From assembly GCA_021030905.1 (NCBI GenBank), contig JAGFMI010000030.1, positions 174,017 to 238,016 of the forward strand: 64,000 nucleotides of DNA. Direction: 5' to 3'. The notes under the pieces are model-generated. The model searched no databases, was not told where the DNA came from, and saw only the letters and a program-made list of their open reading frames with translations. Origin of the DNA: Pyrenula massariospora. Taxonomy: Eukaryota > Ascomycota > Eurotiomycetes > Pyrenulales > Pyrenulaceae. Shown piece after piece: positions 34,932 through 47,473 of the stretch. Position 1 is the stretch's first letter. Each line of letters starts with the position of its first letter. The position numbers and the translations under genes were made by a program.

Positions 34932-35428
34932 ATTTGCTTCTGTTATGGAGAGATTCGACGGCTGACGGTTGAACATAGTCGCCAGGCATATCCTTTTTAG
35001 AAATTGATGAATTGGTGATTGCGGGACTGCACACAGCTCGGATTGGTCACCTATTGACATCATGCCAGGAAAGAAGCAAGGCGTGTGGTGTTTTATGCCA
35101 GTTTTTAGACAGTATTCTTTAGGATTTTATATAACAATCACATAAGCTTAATTGCCTTGTTTCATGCGGCGCGGAGAGAGAGGGAGAGAAAGTAGCGAAG
35201 GTGGGCGGCGGCTATTTATTAAAGTAAGCTTAAAGTGTTAGTCGAATATTATCCAGGATTGGTTGTCATAGCTAGCTGAATGTCTATCTATACAAAGGGG
35301 TCTTCGCATCTCTATAAAACAACGAAACCCCAACAATCTTGTCTATCTCTAAATATTTCAGTCAAAGAGCAACCCGAAACCAAGAATCTATCCGCCCTAT
35401 CCCAACCAATGCCCATCCTTTCATCCAA
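34932..35428. other. Convergent intergenic region
   Basis: About 500 bp between the kinesin stop and the secreted-protein stop. No gene is supported. Confidence 0.4.
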
Positions 35429-35928
35429 TCACGCCGTAAAACCAATCTCCCTCTTCCCCTCCGCCAGCGCCCGGCAGTCCGCAACCGGCAAGTTCACCAC
35501 ATGCGGCGGGCTGGTCGAGTACGAGAGGTACCCGTGATCCTGGCAGATCGAGCTGTAGTACACGGAGGCGTAGGACTGGTCGCGCGCGTCGCACGTCGAG
35601 ATGCAGCGGGTGATGGCGGCGCTGCCGGCGTCGGTGCAGAGGATGCAGTCGCCGCCGGCGGAGGTCATGCATTGGTTCTGGGAGAAGAGGTGTTAGTTGG
35701 GTGATGGGGCTTGCGATCGGAGACGGGATATAAAGGGTGAATGCACTACGCGGTAAGAACTAGGATGATATTTTGAAGGGAGCGGTGTGCGTGTGCGCAA
35801 GGGATCGGAGACTTTAGAATACTCACTAGACATAGAGGAGGCGGGACTTGGTGTGAAAGGCCTTGAGCGGCGACTGAGGTGGCAAGAGAGAAGAGGGTAG
35901 TGATAAGGACGGAGACGGTGGACTTCAT
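35429..35928 (-). CDS. Small secreted cysteine-rich protein
   Basis: Exons 35928-35827 and 35677-35429 give 116 residues in phase (GTGAGT donor, CTCCCAG acceptor). The N-terminus MKSTVSVLITTLFSLATSVA is a classical signal peptide, probably cut after Ala21. The mature protein of about 95 residues has eight cysteines, at 33, 37, 45, 48, 59, 63, 79 and 102, an even number consistent with four disulfides. I recognise no family and no GPI signal. Size, secretion signal and Cys content fit the loose definition of a candidate effector or surface protein. Expression data would be needed to say more. It has about 1.5 kb of non-coding DNA upstream, an unusually long gap for this window. Confidence 0.7.
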
Positions 35929-37431
35929 CTTGAATTGAAGGTTTGTTGGGAAGAAAAGATTGGTAGAGGGAGGAGGTTTGAACGTTGCCGAAGAATTTGA
36001 AGCTAGCAGGACGAGTAAAGGACTACTTATATGATCCAAACTCTGAAGTTGATAAAACGTGGCTGACGAAAATCAAAACAGTCAACAGGAGAGAAGTGCA
36101 GAGCTATATATTTTTTCTATTGAGAGGCGATGGTCTAAGCAGAGGAACGGAAAAATAAGCATGTTACCTGCGTACTTCACAGCTACCATGGTTACATTGT
36201 CGAAACGAGGGATTAAAGCTCCACCAACCAGACAGTCTTCGACCGTGACAAGCACATGAGCTCCCGAGAGCTGGGATATCATATAGACCCCAGGGAGACT
36301 TTGTAATTCATGGGCATCTGGAAGCACGCGCTGAGGCTGTGTGGGAGGCGTCAACAGGCTGCAGCCGCGTCCACAGGTGGTCAATAGACGAAGGAAGCAA
36401 GCAGACTCAAAGATTGGTTCATCAAATCAGTCAGCCTGACCAACATTGTCGGAGCGGGATGAAGCATAACTATGATTCTCATTAGGCGAACAAGCTAGCC
36501 CTATCGTCGAAATCATTGGTAGGGTCTCGTATGCGGCGAAGATAAGATCCCGATTAGGTAGACTTCAGCTTGCTCTGGCTCGACGCGATTTGCACAAGCC
36601 GATGGATCTGGTAGAGCCTTGTCGCACAATTGACAGGTTGGCAATGTTACGCTGACATTCGACTAGAATCTAAAGTGGACTCTGTTGCTTGGAAAGCGTC
36701 TCAAAAAAATTTTTTGAAAAAAAGAAGTGGAACGTTTGGCAGCCCCAACAGCGAGGTTGAACCGTTGGAAAGCTTGGACGGAGGCCAACGAAGGCGTGGA
36801 TTCCGATTGGCCCATTGGCGGATCCAGCCGAGCGCCACAGGCTGGAAATCTGACATGAGGCTGTCGGCGGGAACCCACAGAACCTCCATACAGCCGCATC
36901 TACAGCACAGCGTTGTCCGGGATGTGCACAGGTAGTAAGGCAGGTGGGAGATGGGAGGTACGAGACACGACAGGGTATTGAACAATTGACAGTACAGCGT
37001 TGTTGCTGCATCCTCCTGTCAGCCACAACACTGAGGCGCAGGGTCGGGCTCCGCTACTACGTACAGTGACCGGTTGCGGTTTGGTCAGGAACAAGCGAGC
37101 GGGCGGCGGAGATCGGCGGAGCGCAAGCGTTCCGAAAGAGGAAGGGCTAGCAGGGCCGGTTTTCTCGCGTCGTGGGGACGAGCAGGATGCATGGATCCGC
37201 TGCAGTCCCCAGAAATAGGAACACGAGAGTTTTCTACTGTTGCCATGTGAGAGCTTGGGAAGGCCTTGGTGACAAACGTATGTTACACCGCAAAGGGAAA
37301 TTTTCCAATATCAGCACAGACGCAATAAAGTCCAACGTCCTGGAAATGTTGCAGCGCAATAGCGTGCATAATTAGTATCATCGAAGTCTCTAATGCAAGG
37401 ATGCTGAAGAAGTCGAAAGTACGTTAATCCC
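35929..37431. other. Long intergenic region
   Basis: About 1.5 kb with overlapping short frames on both strands, none with domain content or a credible start. A poly-A/T tract lies near 36703-36724. No repeat or RNA gene recognised. Confidence 0.45.
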
Positions 37432-39922
37432 TCACTCAAAATCGTCGTCACGCCCCAATGGCTCTTCTCTCGTCGTTCGCAGCGGACTCAAGGGCACAGC
37501 TCCCAATGGATCTGTCGAACCAAGAATACTTCTCCGTCGCGTGTGGACTCGATAGTCTAACATCTCGCTGGTCTCCTCTATCACCGGCGGTTCTGTATCG
37601 ATGTTGTCGCTGCTAGAATTGTCTCCCTTGCCAGCTGTCTTCATCCTCACAGCTAGGCGCAACTGATCGAGAAATTCTTGCATTTCCGGGAAGGGTCCTA
37701 GAGGCTCTGCTTCCAACGATTTGCCATAATGCGAGTCGGCTGTGGAAAGGCAGGATGAAGCTTGATCAGCCTGACCCAGTTGGAGCCAGTCCTCTGCAGC
37801 AAATACAAACCAGAGGGCGGCTTTACGATTCCTATTTCCCCAGCCGCCACTTCCCAGGCCGATTTCCGCAGCGAAACATGTTGCGATCCTTTCCAAAACA
37901 AGGGCGCGTCCCACGGGGCCAACTAATCCCAGCTCTAGTAACCGCGTAGCCCATTTCGCCGCAGACTCTGCCGCAGACTTTCCCCGAACCCGGAGGAGCT
38001 CGACACCGAGGACAATACATCGTAGGGTGTCAAGCGGATCAGAGCATCTGGTGAGATAGCTATACGTTGCTGTCTCAAGCATCTGGTCGAGGCTATCGAC
38101 TTTCATCTTCGCGGCTGTTGCGAGCGGGTTTAAAAGGTTGCTGACAACGCACATCTCGTTCGCACCGGCTTGGTACTTCCAAGCTTTATCGCTCAGGTAG
38201 TCGGATCTGAGTAAGTCATACGTGCTTGCTGCAAGCTTGAAGTCACGGAGCATCACAGAATAGTCTGCCATCTTTCGCATGATAGCTTCTGGAGAATCGA
38301 AGCGGTAAAAGCCCTGCAGCGCATCATAATGGCTACCAGAGCCTCCACCCAAATTTATGACAGGGTTGGAAGATCCTTTCGAATTGGAGCCAAAACCTGT
38401 CCATCTTTTTGACATGGACATGAAACGCCCACTGATTCCCTTTCGTCGGGAGACAATTTGGTCGTTCCAAATGGCTATTCGGCTTTCCATATGCGGCACA
38501 ATCGATTGCTGGACGAGCTCGCGAACTAGAGATCTGATAGCAGTGACATCTGATCCAAATAAGTAGGTCATTGAAGGCTCGACATCGATCAAATTGCCTA
38601 GAACAGGGTCAGTTGTATATTGCGTGTGGTACACGGGTGACCATGCCTTCACCTGCAGGATCTCTCATTTCCTCCTGTGGAGATAACCATTCGGGCTTCT
38701 CAACTTCAACGCTATCATCGTCCGTAGGCAGTGCCTGAGAGCCTCGTATGCGTAATAGATGGCAATGAAGACCAAAATGGCGCTTCATAAGATCGAAAAA
38801 ATGTGTGGATCTGGAGAAATCATCGCGGTCGTCGTCATGAACAAGTACGTAGTATCTAAGGTATTCCGGATGGACCCATGGTGGTAGGCTCCTGCTTCCC
38901 GTGTTTGTATGAGTGTACATATTCCGTAGTGTGTCTACTGGGTCTGGATGACTAGCATTAACCGCCATCACACAAGAGACAGGATGGAGAAATGTTTCGT
39001 GAGGAGAAAAGGTCGAAGAGGACAGCAGCCGGCTCAAGAAGACCGTATATAACGAGGACGGTCGAATCTGATCCGGTCCCGAGCCGTTCGTGCTTAAAGG
39101 TATCTGAGGTGTCTCGTCTGAGGTTTCAAGGTAGCTTGCTAGGAGCTCTTCAATCTTGTGGAAAGGAGTAGTGGTGCCAGATTTTGGTGTGTTTGCATGC
39201 ATTGCAGGATCCCAGAGATCCACGAAACGAACCCCGAAATCTTCCCACGTTCGGCTTGCACCGGTGCTATCTCTGACAACCACTTTGCCAGATACTCTTT
39301 CTCCGAACGGTCTAATAAGCTCCCGAAAACCCTGCAGAAATCCTTTCCCACGAATTAGGTCGTCCAATTCCGGTGATGAGAACACAGCAACAGCCGGAGA
39401 GAATGCGCGCACGATGAGCGATCTCGTGTCATCGGGAATGTCGGTAAAGGTGCCCAGTATTGATGCAGCGGTAGATCTTGCGCCTAGCCGAGAAAGCGAC
39501 CTCCGTCCTGACGGTGATTGTGATCTTGAAATTCTCTCCTGCGCCAAGGAAGACAATGGTGTGGACAGCGGAGGGCTGGATGTGGTTCGTAGGCCAGGGC
39601 TGGAGATGTTGCTCTGGACGTCATCATGGTCCGGTGATCTTGTTTTTGGGAGCGTAAAGGGGGCGTCGGAGGAAAAGGACGAGAGAGATGGCGGTGGCTT
39701 AACCGGTCCCGCATCTTCTGGCGATGTCATGGACTTTTGCGAGTGGGTGAACGTATGGCTCGACAAAGACGAGGCGTGCTGAAGGAGATCATCTAGTGCG
39801 CCGAGGCAAGCAGAGGTTGGAGGAGTTGGATTTAAGACTCTTAAGGTGGGTGCTGACTGACGACGCTGTTCTTGCAGATGCAACAGCGAGATCCCATTCG
39901 CATGTACCTTGCTGTGCACCAA
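37432..39922 (-). CDS. TRS85: TRAPPIII complex subunit Trs85/TRAPPC8 (5' end unresolved)
   Basis: Two well-supported exons, up to 38653 and 38597-37432, join in phase across a 55-nt intron (GTGAAG donor, TTCTAG acceptor) and encode about 810 residues. Trs85 is the TRAPPIII-specific subunit that directs the Rab1 exchange factor to autophagy and Golgi membranes. Landmarks include FLHPVSCVMAVNASHPDPV, LRYYVLVHDDDRDDFSRST, LMKRHFGLHCHLLRIRGSQ, ESRIAIWNDQIVSRRKGIS and FMSMSKRWTGFGS. The C-terminal half is helical repeats. The first coding exon is not certain: the frame is open to 39922 without a good ATG, and the family usually starts a little upstream. A splice from 39924 region sequences (GTACAT donor, TCAG acceptor) into an upstream exon would keep phase. 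The first ATG may lie near 40089. Confidence 0.85.
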
Positions 39923-40395
39923 TCACAAAGGGCTGGCAGTATTGACACCCAACTGTGAGGTGCATCAGTGTGGATGATGATGACTTGGAGATAAGGCCCT
40001 GTCGTAAATCCGAAAAAAGTGCACTCTTGGCACTCGAAACTGCTCCCAGCTCGCTTGACTCCGTCACTCGAGTCCTTACTCGACTCCATTCATGACTATC
40101 TCCTATCGGCGTCAGGCTGGACCGTGTGACCTAGCCTTGACTCGCGCTGGCTGAGAATTCAACTTCATTTTGGATACGGTTTAACCTTTAGCGCTTCCTA
40201 CGGAGGGAAAGATGCTTCCCCTACTGCAGCTACAAGACACGAGCAGGCTCAGCTAAAAAGAGCGTGTTTCTCACTATCACCTATATACGTTCAAGCATTT
40301 AGACTGATCATTCAACTTTTATGTTGTGAAACGGTGCAGTTCTGGCAACATGAGTACGCGCAACAAGAGAATCTTATCAACGTCACTCTCCGCCA
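39923..40395. other. TRS85 5' region and BBE 3' flank
   Basis: This tract should contain the missing TRS85 first exon and promoter as well as the terminator of the neighbouring oxidoreductase gene. Nothing else is seen. Confidence 0.4.
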
Positions 40396-42153
40396 TTAGA
40401 GTGTATGTCCCTGGAGAATAGCTTTGCGAATCGCCGAGTCTTTCTTGTAAACCTCTTCTTCCGTCCGTGGTGATCCCAGCACTTCCGGCGTGACGAGTGG
40501 AGCATACGAATCCCACCACTGTTCCACTTGTTTAGCTTGTGGCATTTCCAAGATCTCTTTCTTGCTCGGAACAGGAAGGGTATCATGTATGTATCGGGCC
40601 TTCTTGCGATCCTCAAGCGGCTGGATGGACTGCCAGTTCCAGAAGAAATTCTCCGGGTCCCATTCCGTTTTGACCTTTTGAAGGCGCGGGTAGTTGTGCC
40701 CATAGTATGCCTCTTGCCAGTTGGGGACAGTGCGGTCGATATAATTGATATATGCGGCCTTCTGCTCGATCGCATACGGCAACAGCACGGTTTTGCACTT
40801 AGCGATGAAATCCATCATTTTCGGTCCACTGTTGGGATCTACCCACTGCACTTTGACCGTAGAAACGTATTCACCTTGCCGCCAGAAAAATGCGGTGTCG
40901 TGAGGGCGGACTCGAGCCGTTGCAGCACCAATGTGGTCCCACAGAATGTGACATTTTGGATCGTTTGGCCCGTTCTCGTTTGTAATCCCCAGCAGCTCTA
41001 CCGCTTCGGCCACAAGATTCGAAATCTTCGCCGTGAGTTCTGGCGTGATGGCGCCCTCTGCAAAAATGAATGATGCGTGGTGGTGGTACACCTGGCTGAA
41101 TGGATCCCACCCTTCGGATTGATGTACCCACTCAGTCCATTTCATAGCTTTCAATGAGTTTGTTACCGGTTCAAACGCTAGCAGCGGCGCCAATGCCTTT
41201 TGCGCGTCGTCCCAGCCGCCGTTGTAAATGACGGTCATGCCTCCAGTAAGCTGTTTATTTTTCCCATGTGTCCACAGGGCGTCAATTGTGAGCTCATCAG
41301 GGCACTTAGTGGTATTGAAAACGTTCATCATTTTGCGGAAGGAATTCTTTTGCTGTGGGAGATTCCAAGCAAGTTGGCCGCAAACAACAGTGCCAGCCAC
41401 GTCACTGAGCTTGTGTAGCTTGCAAGTCATATCGACCGTGACTCCCAAATTGCCGCCGCCACCGCCCGTTAAAGCCCAGAATAGATCGCGTTTGCACTCG
41501 TCTTGATCATCTGGAGACACGGTCACAACCTTTCCCTCATAGGTAACAACCGTCATCTGCAGTAGGTTATCGCACGCTAGTCCGTAGCTGCGAGAGAAAG
41601 GGCTTAGGCCGCCTCCAAGAGTGAATCCACTAACACCGACGGTAGGACACTGTCCGCCGATAATGATGTCTCGAGGATCCTTAAGGTACTTGTAATAAGC
41701 ATCTTTCCAGACCATGCCGCTTCTCAACTTGATGGTCATGTTCTTGGAATCGATGTAGCACCCCTTCATAGGACTCAGGTCGAGGACTATTCCTCCTTCA
41801 TTTAAGCAATAGCCCATATAGGAATGACCTCCGTTCTTCACGGTAAGGCGGATTTCGTTTTGCCACGCAAAATTGACCGTGGCTTGTACATCCTCAACAC
41901 ATTTTGCTTGCACAACGACCGCAGGTATTGTCATTCGATAGTTCAAGTTTCCAATGAAGACTGCGACCACTTGTGAGCCATTTTCTTTACGGAGATAAGT
42001 CTAGCGGCGGCTGCATTGAATAGAGGGACAGCACAAGAAAAGAAGGGTTCTGAACATGAATGTAGTCCTACCAGCTTCTGAATATGCCTCTGTACCGGGC
42101 TCTAAGACTTGATCGGTAGAGAGCAACTGCTTGAGGATGTTGAAATCCACCAT
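40396..42153 (-). CDS. Berberine-bridge-type FAD-linked oxidoreductase
   Basis: Exons 42153-42072 and 41984-40396 give 556 residues in phase. The protein is a PCMH-fold flavoenzyme of the BBE family, which oxidises carbohydrates or specialised metabolites and uses O2 as acceptor. The FAD domain shows His81 in KNGGHSYMGY and Cys140 in GGQCPTVGVSG, the pair that binds FAD bicovalently through 8-alpha-histidyl and 6-S-cysteinyl bonds. The C-terminal BBE motif YGHNYPRLQKVKTEWDPENF is intact. Unlike most fungal members it has no signal peptide; the N-terminus is MVDFNILKQLLSTDQVLEPG, so a cytosolic location is likely. No other biosynthetic genes flank it, so a role in a metabolite cluster is not supported here. 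Confidence 0.9.
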
Positions 42154-42959
42154 GATGACGTCTGGTAGTTTCAGGTATTTCTATGACAACGAGAACAGGT
42201 ATAGAATGGGTTCAGAGATTCCCAACAAAGTGCTCAGCCAGCGATCATATACTGATGGAATACGCCTTTACAAAAGAAAAAGGGATTTAATCAACAGAAG
42301 GCCTGGGTTACTTATCAGATCGCCCTTACGACTCTTAGGTAGGATTTCAAGTCCAAATTAAGGGGAGACAATCCATCCATTTGTAGCTCAGCTAGCCACA
42401 TTTCTTTAGCGCTTTCCGGAAGCGGTGATCTCAGAGACATCTCGGGATCCACTAATGCCACCAAATTATAGTCTGATTGGTCTTCAAATCAAGACGTTGG
42501 ACAGACGGGTTGTGTGCATACGGGAGCACTTCCGGCAAAAACACTGCGTAACCTTGGCAGGACCGACATGACCAAAGGGCAATAGTAGACTGTACAGGAG
42601 AACATGCATAATTAGTTCGTGCATGATGAATTGTGGATAAGGCTTTTCTAGCCGCGTCTTTGTCGTTATTGATAGATTTGGTCAGGGCCTTTAGTGCTCG
42701 GCCTAATGTGCTCTGCTCAACTGTGCCTCTGTCCATGCGTGCTGATTCTTTTTAGTCACAGCTCTGAAGAATGTGGCGGCTTCGTGGCTAGCTGAAAACC
42801 CTGACAGAACTATACAATTTGTAGCCGAGTCGCCATGGCTGAAGTGGTGCGGACATGCTGGCGACCACAATGACTCGCGCGACTTTGAATCGGTGGCCAC
42901 CCTAGACCCTAAGAAGGGGATCTTCTGGAACATCTCAACATTTTTGCCGTCTTGGCATT
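42154..42959. other. Intergenic region
   Basis: About 800 bp upstream of the oxidoreductase with no supported gene. Confidence 0.4.
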
Positions 42960-43840
42960 ATCAATGAGGTCTGGGACGAAAAAGTCGTTTCACCGTGCGC
43001 GCCTGTCACTCCATCCATGGAGTTCTGAGGTTTGGCTAAGTTGCGTTTTCTACATTCTTTCATAATATACGGGCATTCCTTAGACAATCTCACAGCTACA
43101 CCGCCTAATTTTGATGCAATTTTACTTTCTGCGTTCCCTTTTTGATGTTCAATGTCTAGAACTTTGGCGTTGTTCGACAGCTATCATACTGGCTTGGGTA
43201 TTGCTCGTATAAGGTGGCATAGACGGCTGTACATACCTTTTTGCTACGTTCGTTCTCTGGGAGAGTCGGCTTAAAGAAGCAGTAAAAGCAACCCTCAACA
43301 ACGATCAATTTCCTTGAATCATGCAGCATATCGCTATCGATTTCGAAGACTGCGCACTCTTCATTCAAAGCCGCTGGGGTACCGAACTTTTAAATTCGGC
43401 TGCTTGATTTACTTCGGGGCATGTGCACTTGAATGTCTGGTTCAGACCGCGCAGCCCAATAGCAAGAATCACCTGAAAGCTAGGATGAGCGTCAGCTTGT
43501 CCCAGGTTTGAGTGATGAAAGGCAGATATGGAAAAGCTTGATTTGAATCGCACCAGCGCTTTCGCTCGCTGGACGCTAAATGGCATGCTCTCTGAATCTT
43601 CATGTATGTTTTAAGTGTCCTCGCACACACGTCAAGGTCCTCAATCACATGCTTCACCACACGCACTTGCCTCAAATGCGGTGAAAATATGTCAGAAACA
43701 CAAGAAGACCGAAAAGGGCAATCCATCTGTCTACCCTGGCCGCCTGTGACATGTGTTGCAGTAAAGTAGAGTAACTTCAGATCACATGGGACATGACTTC
43801 GCTCTGTCGGAATGAAATTTGACTTTCCCATCTCCACTCC
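42960..43840 (-). other. Possible multi-exon hypothetical gene, undefined
   Basis: Three adjacent minus-strand frames read like coding fragments: near 43830-43470 (RQVRVVKHVIEDLDVCARTL), near 43500-43370 (GLRGLNQTFKCTCPEVNQAA) and near 43360-43225 (ECAVFEIDSDMLHDSRKLIV). The last ends in KK followed by a strong GTATGT donor. A further frame after a TTCTAG acceptor at about 43160 reads IASKLGGVAVRLSKECPYIM. I could not join all of them into one phase-consistent gene and recognise no family. It may be an intact gene with introns I missed, or a remnant. Confidence 0.3.
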
Positions 43841-43947
43841 TTTTCTCTTCTAGAATTTCAGCGCCTCCAAACTCTTCTCCCAGGATATCCTTTCCTATTC
43901 CACCTCTTCAGAGTTCGTTTCGCGATCATCGCTTGTCCTATTTAACG

Positions 43948-45516
43948 ATGAATGCCTGCTTTCTCGTGCTCCTACTCGGGGGCGCGATATTAGCCGTGTT
44001 TTGCATGGTCCCCCAAAACTCTCTTTTGAGTGATTGGCAGAAGCTTAGTGATGGCTCTATCATCGTTCCCAACCCGGAAATCGAGAAGAAGCTCAACGCT
44101 GGAGTCAATGGGACCGTTGGCTCTCACTCGCTGTCTCGGAGATGGGAAGTCATGGAAGAGGACTTCATGCTATGGAATGTTCGAATGGTTGCGTCTAACA
44201 ATCTAATCAGCATTAAGGATTACGATGTGGGGAGGACTATGTCTCTGGGTGGAAAGGGCGTTGATGTCTACGTTGTCGACACCGGGATTAGAATGACTCA
44301 CAATTTCTTCAAGGGAAGGGTAAAGGAAAGATGATGAACTTCAAAAACTTCCTACGTTCTCTGTGGACTGATACCGACAATGAAGATTGGGAGGAGCACA
44401 GAACTGAAGTAAGGATCGAGCTTTCACAGACCATTACCATCTCCAATGTACGCCAGGTAGCGGGTGTGGTGAGGCCCAATGCACGACATGCCACAATAGT
44501 GAATTGCAAGGCTATCGCTCACCCCGAATATCTTCTTGAAGACCTCACAGAAGGCTAGCCGTGTCGTATTAAAACTCTTCGCATTTCGCTCACCTACACT
44601 CTAAAGCTATCAAAGACATTACAGAAGAGCATGAGAAGAATATGAAGCGCAAGGTGTGCCAGCATCTACGGTGATTGAATCTCTCCAAAAGCATTATTTG
44701 AATATTACCGACAGAGTATGTTCGGTGCTAATAAGTCGGTAGCGAAAGGGTGGCAAGGTTCCGTGATCAATTTATCCTTGGGAGCAGACTTATGATCAAG
44801 AAGTTAAACGACCCGGTGCGGGATGCCTATAATGCTGGTATCCCTGTTGTAATGGCGGTTGATAACCATGGGCGCGTTGTTCAACAACCTTGTCAGTACG
44901 TACATACCTCAGTCCTAGGTCTCCTCCCAAAGCACATAAGGTCGTGACGTTTTGTTGCGTATATACTCAACTTTTCCGTAAATAAATCTTTCGTCCTTGC
45001 TGACTTCGTCCCGTCCTAGGCTGAGACCTGCAATCATCTGTGTTAGCTCCGTCATTCGTAACTCCCGCTTCCATCAAAAGACCGATCATGGTAACTTAGT
45101 CACGATTCTTGCACCGAGAGTTGAAATCTACATGCCCTACAATGCTGCCGACAACGCTTATAAAATCGATACTGGAACAAGCTTCGCCGCTCCGCATGTT
45201 TCTGGAATCCTTGCAAATTTCATCAGCTACGAGGCTTTGACAGGGAACCCGGGTCGCGCCCTACATCTTATGCTGGGTAACACTCTCTTTGGTAGGGTTG
45301 CGGATCTCCCGGCGGGCACACCAAACCCTATAGTCAACCTGGGAATTTGAGAGTCCGCTCAAAGACCCGAGCGTTCCCTATACAGAGGCACCCTCGGGAG
45401 AGCTGGAGTATATGGGTGCCCAGCCGCCAAGGTCCACACTTGGCGTGCCGATGATATCGTCGACCATGAATGAAGACTTCCCTCATACGACACCGGGGCC
45501 GGATGCTCAAGTCTGA
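43948..45516 (+). pseudogene. Degenerate subtilisin-like serine protease
   Basis: Pieces of an S8 subtilase lie in order but in different frames. The start at 43948 (MNACFLVLLLGGAILAVFC) gives a hydrophobic N-terminus. The Asp motif VDVYVVDTGIRMTHNFF is clear. The His region is altered, with DWEEHRTEV in place of the usual D-x-x-GHGT-x-V, and is one frame off. GWQGSVINLSLGADL (near 44750-44790) is followed by a stop, and the continuation NDPVRDAYNAGIPVVMAVDN is in another frame with no intron that fits. The Ser motif GTSFAAPHVSGILANF is intact at about 45180. Some breaks can be introns, for example AAG/GTGTGC near 44656 and CA/GTACGT near 44897. At least the jump near 44785 needs an indel. 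A further open tail to 45516 in another frame suggests a second indel near 45348. Confidence 0.7.
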
Positions 45517-47473
45517 AGTGCTGTTGCCTGCTTTGAGCTGATGGTACGTTGATCGCCTATAGAAGTGTCAACAGAGTCATTCGGCGTTTTCCATAAGGGG
45601 ATTGTGACAGGGAGGTGGCAACAATGAAAGACTGTTGATACCTCGGGAATTTGTTGGACATAGTATTATCACAGCAGTAACGTGGTCATTACAAGCGCAC
45701 GGTAACGCCTCTCTCCAACAACTCAAAATATGAGCAGTCACATTTTGTGCTCACTCACCATTGACAACACTAATTACTCCCCTCGCTATGCTTTTGTCCA
45801 GCTTTTCACCCCTACCTTAGGATACCGAAATCCTTCAATCTGCTCACAGAAAGCTCTCCACTTCAACGCTCTGCACCTGCCCGCTTGGGTTATCGCTCAC
45901 CGGCGCGATTCCAACCTGGAGTGGACGGTCTCCCTTGAAGATTAGGCTAGAGTGCCATTTGTATGACCCACCGAACACTAGGGTCCTGCGATGTCTGAGC
46001 TGGTGGGAAGCTTCTGTAGAGAGCCGACCGCCGCATAGAATCCCCTAGGACAACAAGCTCAAGCCTCTACTACCACTTGGGAATAGCCCGGTACTGTTAA
46101 ACGTTCTACCATAGCACGTGGATGGGATGGCTATATCGATGATCATATGCTCAGACCCCAAAAAGATCTACCAAAGCTTTCAAAGGTTGAAAGAGGTATT
46201 GGGGATTGGGGAAAATCAAATTTACACTGTAACCTAAAATGCCCAGGCCCTGGTCTTCGCTAATAGAATAAATGGTAGAAAAGAAGGAGGACTAAGTTTT
46301 GGATGTAGCAGGCGGAATTGCAGTTGCATGAGGGACCCTATATACCCTTTTGACACGATGGGGTCGAGTGTTTCTGTTATTAAGCGTTCCTCTTAAAACC
46401 TCTAGAAGACGATCAATATGCTGCAAGTACTTAGATTGGGAAACCGAAAACAGAGCGATTCAAAATTCTACATATCGCAGGGCTCATGAATAGCCGGACT
46501 GAATTGTCACCACAGCTAAACCTTCATATGGAGACGTTTAGGGTAGGGGTTTGAGGACACTGCTTTGGTTGTGATTACAAGCGCATGAATGAAACTTGTT
46601 AGTAACAACATGAGACCAACTTACCCACGACCTTTAGAGATATGAGGTTAGTGTAATAACGACTCGAAACATACCTGGGAAAGACACCTGCGAGGCGCGA
46701 AAGAGGGGTTGCTCTTAATGGCAAGCATCATGCGTTGTGTGGTGGTCGAAGGTAGGGATTGTCTGTACTGACTCAGGTAGTAGGTTTGACTTGGAGAAAT
46801 CTGACGGAAAATACCAGTTGCTGGAAATCTGTTACTCTTTATCGCAACGAAACATGAACCGTTTGTCGAAATCGTTGTTGATATTCCAAAAATCCTGTCC
46901 CTGGTCACATAAAATTGCCTTTTATCTCTGCTACTGCTCGTCTGCACCCTTGTGCCCTAAGATTGACGCGATCTGCTGGCTCTTTGTAGATTTTTCACTA
47001 GTCTCTGACTGAGGGACTGAAATTTGAACAAGTATCTAGTCTGGCGCTGACAGGTCTCCTGACCTTCCATATCCTCAGAACGCTGAACGAGTTGGCAGGG
47101 AGGATTCCTCAAGTAAATTCGAGCCGTCCATGTTCAGTCTCGTATGCCGAACTAGCTCCCCACCAAAAGGTGTCAAAACATACCTGGGTGTAATAAACAC
47201 TCTCTTCATTGATCGACTAATTGTCGATTGGGCGAAATGTGACATATAATCTTCCCGAAATAGGTAATGCACTCTGAAGCTTTCAGCTAAAGCTTCTCAC
47301 TCATGAACGTCGCTTCCGGAGATTCAGATAAGTAAAGTACCTGCAGAGTTTCTCGACCAATTCATGTTCATAAGAGCCGGCTTCCGTGCGCATTATAGGT
47401 CTTCGAGTTCATCGAATTGGAAGGTGGGAAAGCCTCCTCACGCTGTTGCAAGTATCACGAACAGACCAGAGGA
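45517..47473. other. Long intergenic region
   Basis: Nearly 2 kb without a supported gene. One plus-strand frame at 45730-45945 (71 residues, Pro/His rich) has an ATG, but no domain and no supporting structure. No repeat recognised by eye. Confidence 0.45.

Noticed and set aside
34407-35063. 218-residue minus-strand frame opposite the kinesin tail
   Set aside because: It mirrors the acidic and coiled-coil codons of the kinesin; Leu/Pro/His-rich text without structure.
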